A stretch of 64,000 nt of DNA from Schizophyllum amplum (lineage: Eukaryota > Basidiomycota > Agaricomycetes > Agaricales > Schizophyllaceae): the NCBI GenBank assembly GCA_007026445.1, contig VDMD01000017.1, forward strand, positions 434,001-498,000, in the 5' to 3' direction. Both the position numbers and the translations under genes were made by a program. This document shows, piece by piece, positions 22,782 to 32,685 of this stretch; position 1 is the stretch's first letter, and each line of letters opens with the position of its first letter. The notes under the pieces are model-generated. The model was given only the letters and a program-made list of their open reading frames with translations, did not search any database and was not told the DNA's origin.

Positions 22782-23199
22782 GTCAGGTCGTAGTGCCCAT
22801 GGGCGTGTCTTGCAACTTCAAGCAGTTTCAGGTGACGAGCTCCTAATCACGTGGCGCGTCGGACCGATATTTCCTTTGTCACGATCTGGTCACGGTGACT
22901 CCGGGTGAGTCGATGGCAGCGTTGCGCAGGTGACGGCACTCGCCTACCCACAAGATCTTAGTAAAGCAACGCAACAGAGACAACAACGAAGGACCTCTCG
23001 GGTCCTGGGGCATAGCCTACTTTCGTGATCTGACTGAACTAGATACGAATATGCACACGTCGTGAAACGGCCCGCGCATGAATAGTAGATTCTAAGATAT
23101 ACACACGCCCCGTATTTTATGTCGGGCCTCCGCTAAGCACCCGGTCCTCGGTGCAGTCAGCCGTCGTACGCCTCCATCCACTACATACCGTCTATAAAC
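22782..23199. other. Intergenic; F4 promoter and PDH E1 3' flank
   Basis: CACGTG at 22848-22853 lies 66 bases upstream of the F4 start. The rest is the 3' flank between F4 and the pyruvate dehydrogenase gene, without a supported frame. Confidence 0.5.
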
Positions 23200-24773
23200 C
23201 TAGAAGTAGTGCACCTGGAAGAAATGTGTCAGCAACAATCCCACAGCAACAGGACAGACGTTCGGAGAAGCGAAGGTTATGGGAGGGAATGAAAACATGG
23301 ATGAAGGTGAGGGAACGTGAAAGTAGGGCAAAGGCATCGAAGTGACGAGATGTCAAAGCGGAATAATGTCAAGGATCGAGAACACAGGGAAGCAACTCAC
23401 CTCCTCTCGCTCACGACCGCGCATGAAGGGCGGCTCCGTGCCCTTGTAGTAGATGTCAGTCCAGAGGTCCTTGACGTCCGGCTCCGGCGACGCCTTCGCC
23501 TCCTCGACCGCGGCGTCAACAGTCGCCTTCGCCTCCTTGTCGAGCGCCTTGAGCTCCTGCTCGCTGGCGACACCCCACTCCTCGATGTAGCGCTGCAGTC
23601 CGCGGATCGGGTCCTGCGTGCTGCGCATGCGCTGCACCTCCTCGCGCGAGCGGTACGTGGTGCCCGGGTCGGACATGCTGTGCCCGCCGTAGCGGTAGGT
23701 GACGAACTCGACAAGCAGCGGCCCGCGCTTGTCGTCGACGGTCCACTTGCGCGCGTACTCGGTCGCCTTCCGCGTCGCGATTATGTCCATGCCGTTCACC
23801 TGGATGCCCGGGATCTTGTCGCCGCGCTTGAAGTACTCGGTGTTGCTGGAGCTGCGCTCGGCGCTCGTGCCCATTCCGTACCTGTTGTTCTCGCACACGA
23901 AGACGCAGGGGAGGTCCCAGAGCTTCGCCATGTTGAACGCCTCGAAGACCTGGCCCTGGTTGCTCGCGCCGTCGCCGTACATCGCGAAGGAGCAGTTCTC
24001 CTTGCCCGAGTACTTCAGCGCAAAGGCGAGGCCGGCACCGAGAGGAACCTGAGCGCCGACGATGCCGTTGCCACCGAAGAACGTAGGGGTGAAGATGTGC
24101 ATAGAGCCGCCCTTGCCGTTCGACATGCCGCACTGGCGACCCATGAGCTCGCCGATCACGCCCTTGATCGTACCGCCACGAAGAACGGCTTGGATGTGGC
24201 AGCGGTAGCCGGTAATGACGAGGTCATCCTTGTGCATACCGTGCTCCATGCCGACCGACACGGCTTCCTGCAAGCTTGTTAACACTGTTGTGCTGCACAC
24301 TACAACACATGCGACGCACCTGGCCGATCGCGAGATGGCAGAAACCGCGGATGAGCTTCGCCTTGTAGAGCGCGTCCGCAGCCATCTCCATACGACGCAT
24401 GGTCTGCATTTGGCTGTACATCTTCAAGAGCTCGTCCTTGGTAACCTCGACGTCGAGCTCGGGCATCTCGCAGTTGTACGCGCGGAAGCTGTCTTCATGA
24501 ATCTTGACCTTGAACGGCTGGCTAGAGTCGGACGGAGATTCGTGCAGCTGCGTCGTGTCGGCGGAGGTCTGGATGAAGCGTGCGCGGAGAGTCGAGGGCG
24601 CGAACCCGACTGGGCGGGAGACGGATGCCTGGCGGAAGCGTCAGTACACGCGGGAAGATACGGTAAGCGCGCAGGTGCGCGAGTTTGTTCCGCGGTTCCC
24701 CTCTCCGGTACAGACTGCAATGGAGAATACGCACCAGCCGACCAGCGAAACGAGCGCGAGCAAGGGAGGCCAT
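23200..24773 (-). CDS. PDA1: Pyruvate dehydrogenase E1 component, alpha subunit, mitochondrial
   Basis: Four exons (24735-24773, 24320-24628, 23401-24267, 23200-23214) encode 409 residues, close to the usual E1 alpha length. The N-terminus MASLARARFAGRLASVSRPV is arginine-rich without acids, fitting a mitochondrial presequence. Diagnostic parts are the thiamine-diphosphate motif GDGASNQGQVFEAFN...ENN, GGSMHIF, and YGGHSMSDPGTTYRSREEV, the loop that holds the regulatory phosphoserines. The enzyme decarboxylates pyruvate in the mitochondrial matrix as the E1 heterotetramer with the beta subunit. The last exon is only 15 nt (VHYF and stop), reached over a 186-nt intron, and is inferred from a TTCCAG acceptor and a typical family ending. 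No E1 beta gene is nearby. Confidence 0.93.
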
Positions 24774-25831
24774 GGTGCGCGATGAGTAGAAGGACGCGCG
24801 GAGGGTAAGGGGAGGAAGAGACAACTCGCGTCGTGCGAATTTCGCCGCCCCAAAGTCACGGCCCGATACATCCCGACGCCCCCGGGTCGTGCCATGGTCC
24901 AAGCGCGCACGCCGTCCGGTCCGTACCACCGACTTTCAACTTGTTGTCGAGCCGGGTGAACACCCTATCGAGGCTCAAGCATCTTGCGCGCCCTTTGACC
25001 ACCACGACGCTCATCTTGCATATACCCTCACTCCTCTTGGCAATTGGTGGATCCTCTGAATATCCAGGATAGCTCGACCATCGATGGCCGGAGATTGCTT
25101 GTGGTCTGCAGTGTGCACAGTGATACGCATTGACGCGCGAATATGGAGGTCGTACGGCCTTCGGAGATGTTGTGCTCGAGAATGGGTCTAATTCCCGTGT
25201 GGTGCCACTGTATCCCGTACTGTCTTGGAGTCTGGAGCCATTGATGCATCTAGAAGGATCGGCTGCCCCACTGAGCAGGGTACTTACAGTCAGAGCTCAA
25301 ATGCTTTGAGGGCATGTCAGAGAGAGAGACGGGGAAGGAAGGAAGGGGAAAGCCAGGGGAAAGCAACGACACCGCTATACACTCCTACTCCCATTATATG
25401 GGCAACGTTCGGTTATTAGGGACGCGCTACATCCTTGTGATTGTGCATGCCTTGCGGGATCAGCCGGCGTTGCAGCCGCTCGTTGAGACCGTCGACCATC
25501 GACGGGCATTCAGAACGCCTCTCTCAAGACCCTCATACAGTAGAGCTCGCAACGACGGTTCAGCAGCGCGCGCATACTACCAGCAGCCCGGCGGCCCGTC
25601 GCCTTGCAGTCCGGATAGTGCCTCAGTCATTCACGAGCACTTCATCCATACAGATCGCGCCAACGGGGCCGCGCCTCTCCCCTGACTCTGACCCTTCACT
25701 CCTTCTGATCGTCCATTATGCCCGTTCAGGAAAAGCCATAGCTCACACGCCGGATCCAATACCCCTCGCGTCCCGAGGCCCTATCGATCCGCCTTTTCTC
25801 CCCTACTAGCGGAAGTTCCTGGCCCATCGCC

Positions 25832-25880
25832 GCATTGGCCCTATAGGAGCACGCAGGCATTGGCCCTATAGGAGCACGCA
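25832..25880. repeat. Tandem duplicate, 25-bp period, two copies
   Basis: GCATTGGCCCTATAGGAGCA plus CGCA occurs twice in direct order at 25832 and 25857 with no mismatch. Confidence 0.8.
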
Positions 25881-25943
25881 TCGTGCACAATAGGAGGACA
25901 GGTACCTCAATATTCGCCCGGCCTCACGGTCCTCCAAGCCTCG

Positions 25944-26035
25944 GAGGGCGTGCATGAGCCAGTCTGGGAGGAGGGCGTGCATGAGCCAGTCTGGGAGGAC
26001 GGTGCATGAGCCAGCCTGGGAGGACGGCGTGCAGC
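25944..26035. repeat. Minisatellite, 25-27 bp unit, about four copies
   Basis: Variants of GCGTGCATGAGCCAGTCTGG followed by GAGGA recur at 25948, 25975, about 26000 and 26026. The unit length drifts by 1-2 bases, so no frame is kept. Confidence 0.75.
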
Positions 26036-26526
26036 CAGCGACCTGGAGGCGACCAGTTCAAGTTGGGTGCAGCGCCGTGGATAAGCGCCCCCGATGGGAG
26101 ATCACTGATCAGCTGCCCCGGCGACGCATCACTTGCGCGAGGGCGACGAGGTTGGATCAGGATGTCTCACCCGCGTCGACGAAGTAGGCTCTCCCAAGCC
26201 AATGGGACGCGCGACCGCGCGTGCTTCGCGTCGGCATTCGCGTCGAGCGCCCACACGCAACCTTCGGCGTCATGTGCTGGCGCTATATACTCCAGCGGGG
26301 CGTCAGCGGCGCTACTTTCCCCCCTCCTTACCCCGCCAGCAGTTTTTTGAGGGAAGTGCCCCGTTACATCGAGCCCGCGGGTTCCCCTTCCTGCTCTAAA
26401 CGTCGACCCCTCGTCCGCCCTTTGACCGTTTTACCTTTTAGCCTTGCCCTCCTGTTCTCCTCCACGTCCACCGCTTCCCTTTCCCACGACGACCGGTATA
26501 CCCTCGGCGACATACCCTCTTCCGCG

Positions 26527-27538
26527 ATGATGCCCTCTTCCGCGATGATGGCGACGCCTGCGCTCCCTGCGTCGCGTACGAACACGGAGTGGGATGGGAT
26601 GATCAAGCTCAAGCTGGGGCGCGTCATCTCGGACAACACCAAGCCTCTCACCGCGCTCTCCCTCGGCGCGCCCGAGCGCGAGGTCGCGCGCGCGATCGAT
26701 CACACGATACTCGCGCCCGACGCGACGCCCGAGCAGATCGACGGGGTCTGCGACGAGGCGGTGAGGCATGGGTTTAAGGTGAGCGCATCCCCCCCTCGAG
26801 CTCCCTCGTCTCCAGGCTGAGCTTAGAGGGCGCGTATGTGTAGTCGGTATGCGTGCACGGCGGCTATATCCCACGCGTAGCCAGGCGACTGCGTGGGTCC
26901 ACTACCGTGCCTTGTGCCGTGGTGGGCTTCCCGCACGGCGCAGGCAAGGCGAGCGCGAAAGCTTTGTGCGTGGTCCCCCTTCCCCCCACGCCCATCCCCA
27001 TATTCGCTCACACCTTCCATCTATCTCAGCGAGGCCGCGGAAGCCGTACGCGACGGCGCCGCCGAGGTCGACATGGTGATCAACATCGGCGCGCTGAAAG
27101 CGGGCGACTTCGCCACCGTCTACGCGGACGTCGCCGCGGTGGTTGAGGCGGCCGCGCCCGCGGATGTGAAGGTCATTTTGGAGACCGTGTTCCTCACAGA
27201 CGCGCAGAAGGTCGCCGGCGCGCATATCGCGGCGGAGGCGGGCGCGAAGTGGGTGAAGACGTGCACGGGCTTCGCGGGCGGCGGCGCGAGCGCGGCGGAT
27301 GTGAGGCTGATGTGGAAGACGGTGCGCGACCGCGGGGTGCAGGTAAAGGCGAGCGCGGGGATCAGGACGTTCGAGAAGTGTAAGGAGATGTTCGAGGCGG
27401 GCGCGTCGCGAATTGGGACGTGAGTGGTTTCATTCTGACTTGGGAGAGCATGATTGTGCGAGAGCTGATGGGGATGGCAGATCGTCTGGCGTCGCTATCA
27501 TGGAAAGGCGTAGCTCTGGAGGTGGTGGCGTGTATTGA
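26527..27538 (+). CDS. deoC: Deoxyribose-phosphate aldolase (DERA)
   Basis: Four exons (26527-26778, 26844-26965, 27030-27419, 27481-27538) give 273 residues. Conserved blocks in order are AIDHTILAPDATPEQID, GFKSVCVHGGYIPRVA, CAVVGFPHGAGK, EVDMVINIGALKAGD, VKVILETVFL, KWVKTCTGFAGGGA and VQVKASAGIRTFEKC, then RIGTSSGVAIM. Lys in VKTCTGF is the Schiff-base lysine and Lys in VKASAGIR the second catalytic lysine of class I DERA. The enzyme splits 2-deoxyribose 5-phosphate into acetaldehyde and glyceraldehyde 3-phosphate in nucleoside catabolism. The ATG at 26527 was chosen because the frame upstream has no conserved sequence and a pyrimidine leader precedes it. Introns are 61-65 nt. Confidence 0.92.
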
Positions 27539-27674
27539 TCGAGTAATTTGGACGACATTGCTTGGACTGGGCTCTCTATTCTTGTACGATGAACTCCACA
27601 TGTTCCTGTAAGTACGATGCGCACAATATTAAAGCAATGCGTCTTGCAATTGTGCACCTCCTTACGATCAGCAC

Positions 27675-27754
27675 GGGTGTTTAGCGCAGTGGTAGCGCGT
27701 TCGCTTTGCATTCGCTCATGCGAAAGGCCGGGAGTTCGATCCTCCCAACATCCA
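27675..27754 (+). tRNA. tRNA-Ala (anticodon TGC) with 8-nt intron
   Basis: The acceptor stem GGGTGTT pairs with AACATCC. The D stem is GCGC/GCGC, the anticodon stem TTCGC/GCGAA and the T arm GGGAG-TTCGATC-CTCCC. Eight extra bases (TTCGCTCA) lie after position 37, the normal site for nuclear tRNA introns. Without them the tRNA is 72 nt. Discriminator is A; no encoded CCA. It lies 136 bases after the DERA stop. Confidence 0.88.
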
Positions 27755-28161
27755 TTAGGGTTGCATCTGCCGAGTTCTATTTTTCTTGGGCCCGTGCATG
27801 TTGACGTGCGCTTGCAAGTTCAACTTGCTGGACCAGTGCTGGACCTGCTTGTAGAGAGTAACCCAAGAGTCCCAGGGCGGCCTGTCAGTCGCCCCTGACA
27901 TCGTTTCCGCGGATGGCTCGGCGGCGAAGTTTGTTTGACCACCGCGATATCTTCGGTCCGCCTCCTTCCTGCCTCCTTCCTTCGTCGTCTCCTCAATCCG
28001 AACGTAGACCGTTCCTTCCTTAAACTTTCGTTGCCTGTGTCCCTACCGACGTTGATCGTCTTCTCGCTACGCGTTGATCGCCTTCCTACCCTCTCGCTCT
28101 CGCCGTGGCAGCTCAGAGCTGTGCTTTCCTCAGTCCTCGCTCTCTTCACTCCAATCGCCAC
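27755..28161. other. Intergenic, tRNA-Ala to X2
   Basis: Contains the tRNA 3' flank and a pyrimidine-rich stretch (27950-28130) likely to be the leader/promoter of X2. No other feature was seen. Confidence 0.4.
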
Positions 28162-29484
28162 ATGACGATCCGGACGCTGGCCAGCTCCATGACTATGAAG
28201 GCGACGGCAAACACGCTGGACGCCACGGATGGGACACGTCGCGATGCTAGTGGAGGGAATGTATGCGCTGGCACGACGCTGGACGACGCCATTTCGATCG
28301 TTCCGTTCCATAGGCAAGGCTCCGGCTCGCCCTTGAGATACTCCTCCGACGACTTCTTCGACTACACCGATGGCTCTTCCCTCATCCTTGACTGCGCAGG
28401 TCTGCATCGGCGCAGCGAAGCGCCTATCAGGACATCGGGTACCCTAGACGGGAAGGGTCACTCCTCAGACTACGACGCCGCACTGCACGACCCGCCCGAG
28501 CGCGCGAATCTGATTGGCGAGCTGCACATTGAGGATACAGGATCACCGCGGCAAGATCAAGAGACGGGTGGATGGCGGGGATTCGTGCAGTTCGGACGGG
28601 ATATGGACTGCGAGGCTGAGGTGTGGGAGGACGTGTCTGCTTTCATCGACGATGTGCGTTCGCTGTAACTCTTCCTCCTTCTGATGCTGACATATGTTCT
28701 CTAGGAGGAGCTCGCTGTCGTGGTACACCGCTCGAGCCTATATGCCATCATGCAGCACGCGACGTGGGACACTGCACTGGATCCCGCCAGAGATCGTACT
28801 CCCTCCCCTATGTCAAGCACGTTTTCCGATGGCTGGAACTCTTCCAGTGCTGTTATTGACGGGTCTTGTGGACCTCATCGAGCTCATCACTGTTCTGGCG
28901 GCGAGTCTGGCTGGTTCGACGACGATACTGGCTCCGACGAAGATACTGGCTCCGACGAAGACGCTGAATCGCTGGACGAGGACTCCGCTTCACGTGTCCC
29001 GAGCAGCTTGCCGGACACCGACGAGTCTGTGTGCGCCTACGAACTCTGGCGACTTGAGCTGGACTCTGATGATGGCAGTACGCTGGATATGGCCGCCACC
29101 TCTTTCGGTCGTACGGCTTCTGCGCCAGGCTCGATCGACGCTATGCTAGGCGGGATCGACGCCGCTATGCTGGGCGACTACGACTCTGGGAACGATCTCT
29201 CGCCGGATGATGGTTTGGCTTCGCCGTCGGCTGTAGATGGGACTTCGCTGGTCGACCTGGCCTACGCTATGGACATCGACCTAGCCTACGCCATGGTCAT
29301 CGAGGAGCCTCTTTCCTCTGATGATGCTGGACCACCAGGCGAGGCGCTCTACACCTTTGGCAACCTACCGGACTTCAGCTTCGGCAATTTACGAGACACA
29401 GATGGGCTCTCGTGTACTAGCGGGTTGTGGAAGCTGGCGCTGAAGAATGAAGAGGTGGGAAGTGACGAAGAGGAGGAGAGATAG
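28162..29484 (+). CDS. Acidic hypothetical protein X2
   Basis: Two exons (28162-28653 and 28705-29484, 51-nt intron) encode 423 residues rich in Asp, Ser and Glu. The first exon carries SDDFFDYTDG and FGRDMDCEAEVWEDVSAFID. The second has short internal repeats: DTGSDEDTGSDEDAESLDED and two copies of LAYAM (VDLAYAMDIDLAYAMVIEE). The carboxyl end is EEVGSDEEEER. No known domain, signal peptide or membrane segment is recognised. The DDFFD region, the ...VDD|ELAV intron position and the size of exon 1 are shared with the decayed region 11043-12014, so this is a small family. Function unknown; the alternation of acidic repeats suggests a disordered protein. Confidence 0.5.
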
Positions 29485-29845
29485 AAGGATGACGACGAGG
29501 AGAGATAGAAGTCGCCGACGTCTCTACGAATGGCCGGTCGATCCTCACCATCTTACTGTCTGCTCTTTGCTGGTCGGACACGTCTTTTGCGCCGTCGGAT
29601 GCGTCTTTCGCGCCGCCGGACACGTCTTTCGCGCCCAGCGCCGGCGGTTCAGATTGCAGGAGACGATGATACACAACTACCCTACGCTCATTTACGTGCC
29701 CTACTGCTTGTTCATGCAATGTAAGTACCGCGCTGGGAATCCCTCCGAGGTTGCGCTCGCCAGGCTATGCTCGCGCGGGTCTCTCAACTCGTGCCGTGAT
29801 CTTGCTTTGTACGTCCATCTGCGTGCTACGGCGCGGCGGTACTAA
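29485..29845. other. Intergenic between X2 and minisatellite
   Basis: Short GACACGTCTTTCGCGCC-like direct repeats occur at 29578-29635 (three copies). No supported gene. Confidence 0.4.
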
Positions 29846-30034
29846 GTGCGATCTACGACTCGGTCCTACGTGCGATCTACGACTCGGTCCTACGTGCGAG
29901 CTACGACTCGGTCCTACGTGCGATCTACGACTCGGTTCTACGTGCGATCTACGACTCGGTTCTACGTGCGATCTACGACTCGGTTCTACGTGCAATCTAC
30001 GACTCGGTCCTACATGCGAGCTACGGCGCGGTAC
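29846..30034. repeat. 24-bp minisatellite, seven full units plus one degenerate
   Basis: The unit is GTGCGATCTACGACTCGGTC followed by CTAC, starting at 29846, 29870, 29894, 29918, 29942, 29966 and 29990, with a degenerate eighth copy from 30014. Because 24 is a multiple of three, all frames give eight-residue repeats, but there is no gene context. Confidence 0.9.
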
Positions 30035-30212
30035 GCTCTACATGTCCTGCCTCTCGGGGTGGACCAATCTCTCGGGGTGGACCAATCACTATCGGCACCA
30101 GCGTACTGAAGGAAAACCCAGAAACAAAGTCTTCTTTAGTTACTGGAAGCACGTCGTGTCTGAATGACCGGGGACCCATCAGTGCATGGCTTTGGGAAGA
30201 GAACCGTGCAGC

Positions 30213-32465
30213 TCACGCGTCGCGCAAATGATCATACAGTGGTTCAGATGAAGAACGGGTCCGGACCGAGACGCTGACGAGCGATGCTGGTGTCTTCGGG
30301 GCCCAGCAAAGCGAGCTTGCCGGGGATGTAGAAACAGGAACTGACCTATATATTAAATAAAGCGGTCTGCCGATAAAACAAAAGGCGTAGTAAGTGTAAC
30401 GCACTTGAGAACGCCATGACTGAACGGCCCGTTTTCCGCCGTAAAGTCTGCCTGTAGAGTAATACCAAGGATCCAATTCCTGCATATCCGCAACGGATGT
30501 CGTGCGCGGATCCTTTCCCGCAAGCTCAATCAGGCAGCGCGCTCCGTGGATGTGGTGCTGAGTCGTTGAGGTCTATATTCTTGGCGCTCCACGGTTGCTC
30601 GCGATCATCTTCGTGGAAATACGACATGTTGAGGATGTCGGGGTATGGAGTACATGATAGCATGTTGCGAGGACAGAAGACCAAGGTAGCGAGGCGGAGG
30701 TCATTCGCGGTCACACTGTCGATTTCGAGGATTTGCTTCAGGGCAGGGTTATTCTGGAGACATTCTTGCGCGAGGGCGACTAGTTCTTGCTCGCAGCGAG
30801 CTCTCCACGCGTCAAAGAACGACTGAGGAATGGTGGCAAGAGCGTTCAGAAGAGATGCTGCAGATGGTTCTGTGCCGCAAGGAGCCTCGTCAAAGACCTG
30901 TACGATAGCGGGCGCCGTTACGAGGTCGCCGACACCGGGAAGAATGGCTCTGAATGGCTTCGAGCGGCAGAAATCGGGATAAACAGTCTTCAGAAGTTTA
31001 CGTCGCGCATTCGTGATTACAGCCTTTTCTTTGGCGAGACGTTCGTCTCGGGCGTGCGTTAAGAAGGAGACGAGTCTATCCTTCATGGAGAGCCATCCTG
31101 TTATGGACCAAGTCAGAATTCAGCAATCAGACGGTGTATCGACCACATACCTCGCGCTGACAAAGGCGTCACGATTCGTACGGACTTTTGCTCCCCGAGC
31201 GCGCCCTCGGGAAGCTTGGCGAGCTCGTCTCCCCATCCCAGATCTGTCAAACGTTGCTCTATGCTGTTTTAAAGCAATGAGCGGACAGGAACTGCGGCAC
31301 GGCATCGTGGGACGTACGCTTTCTGCCGACGGTCTCGCCTTAGGTCCCGATCTTCGTCTGCAGCGTCCGCTTCATCGTAGTACCAGTCTTCGCAAAGGCG
31401 TACATGCTTTTATGCGAGAGAACGATAGTCAGGGAGTTAGAGGTGACAAAGAGCCTGAGAAGATACAGCGGTGGCACTTACCTTCTTCCAGCGCTCGAAA
31501 TCAGTTTCCTTTGCGGCGAACCACTTCTGTACCGCTTGGGGATCTTCTGCAATTGCCGCAAGAAGGTGCAGCTCCTCATCGCTCCTTTGCACCATGTCTA
31601 GAAAGAAAAATAGGGTATCTCGGCCTTTTCAAGTCAATACGGGATTTGGCAAAGTGGCATAGGGGTATTGCTCACCGAAACGGACATCTAGTCGAACATA
31701 TGGCAGCATTTTGGCCAGGGATGTATCGTCTGGTGCCACGCTGGCCAGCAGGCCAAACCTGTCCCGCACGTCGCAGTATGGAGCAAAGCTGAGGCGCATA
31801 ATCAGCGACATAGGAAGCTGGCATACGTTGACAGAGACTCACTGTTTACGTGCACATTCCCTGCAATAGCGTATGCGCATGAACAAAGACAGGTGAACAT
31901 GTTTAGCCGACGTCAGGCCGCAGAACTAAGTCCTCTGATGAGTATCGCAGACTGGCGGCATGAATATAGAGCAATTACTTACACGACAATCCGTTCCCCA
32001 CAACAAGTCGACGTACTCTGGCTCGGTCATGTCGGTGGGGACTGGAGGTAGACCGTCCACGCGAGCCAGGCTGCTTTGCCAGATATGCCTCGCGGATCGA
32101 CTCATGAGCAGGTTGCGGAAGGCCTTGGTCGCACGCGAGAGATTGAGCAGAGATGGAGGCCAGACGTATTGAAAGATCTGCATGAATAATAAGTAGGTCA
32201 TCAGCATCGAGGTTTCATGCTCGGTGGCATGAGTGGCACGCACTTCGTATAGGAGGTCAACCGGTAGATCCATCACCTGCCGCAGTCTTCCAAGTTTTCT
32301 GGGTTTCTTGGAGCGCCTCTTTTGCCTAGTGGTTGAAGCTTCCGCCTGCCTACGACGCTTAGAAGGCTGCGAGGCGTCTGCATGCGCACCGCCGGTCAAG
32401 GGCTGCGGCTCGTCCGTCGGCCTGCTATGGGTGTCAGCCGCGGTACAGACATCATCGCCAAGCAT
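30213..32465 (-). pseudogene. F-box protein F5 (group II), two inactivating lesions
   Basis: From ATG at 32465: MLGDDVCTAADTHS, MDLPVDLLYE, then IFQYVWPPSLLNLSRATKAF, MTEPEYVDLLWGTDC, then FCGLTSAK...RIRYCRECARK. The core exon keeps FCRSKPFRAILPGVGD and IPQSFFDAWRARCEQEL. Near 30540 the frame shifts: after the PWSAKNIDLNDSAPHPRS segment an in-frame stop follows, while ARCLIELAGKDPRTTSVADM continues in another frame. Near 30250 about 50 bases equivalent to the CxxC half of the C2H2-like finger are missing compared with F1. The final exon (HDVLPVTKEDFVSGFSF) is still recognisable at about 30090-30155. It is therefore a recent pseudogene or encodes a truncated protein. It shares a 220-bp bidirectional promoter with F6. 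Confidence 0.7.
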
Positions 32466-32685
32466 CCTGGAGGTATAGAGTGGCCAATAAAAGGAGTGCT
32501 GGGTCAACAGTGAGGGCAAACTTCACGGTGGCACGCGCGCGTGTGGACAAAGCCCAGACGGCACGTGCAAGCGGCTCGGTCCCGTTTGGCGCGATCATGT
32601 GACTCATCGCGCAACGGGCAGGCGGCCCGTGAGAAGGTCACGCCTGCCTTTGACCACCGACCACCATCACCACCTTCACTCGATT
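32466..32685. promoter_or_regulatory. Bidirectional promoter of F5 and F6
   Basis: Two hundred and twenty bases separate divergent ATGs. CACGTG at 32562-32567 is 97 bases from the F5 start and 119 from the F6 start. CATGTGAC at 32596-32603 matches the version upstream of F3. The F6 leader reads TTTGACCACCGACCACCATC. Confidence 0.55.

Larger units (their letters stand above)
24774..26526. other. 1.75-kb intergenic region between PDA1 and DERA genes
   Basis: No conserved frame or domain was found. Two short tandem arrays (25832-25880 and 25944-26035) are listed separately. CTATATAC at 26283-26290 and a pyrimidine-rich leader from about 26400 probably belong to the promoter of the downstream aldolase gene. 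Confidence 0.5.

Noticed and set aside
23317..24282. 321-residue plus-strand frame opposite PDH E1 alpha
   Set aside because: Shadow frame of the highly biased E1 alpha coding strand; no independent similarity.
29751..30167. 138-residue protein with eight-residue repeats LRLGPTCD
   Set aside because: Frame arises from the 24-bp minisatellite; no start context, splice partners or similarity.
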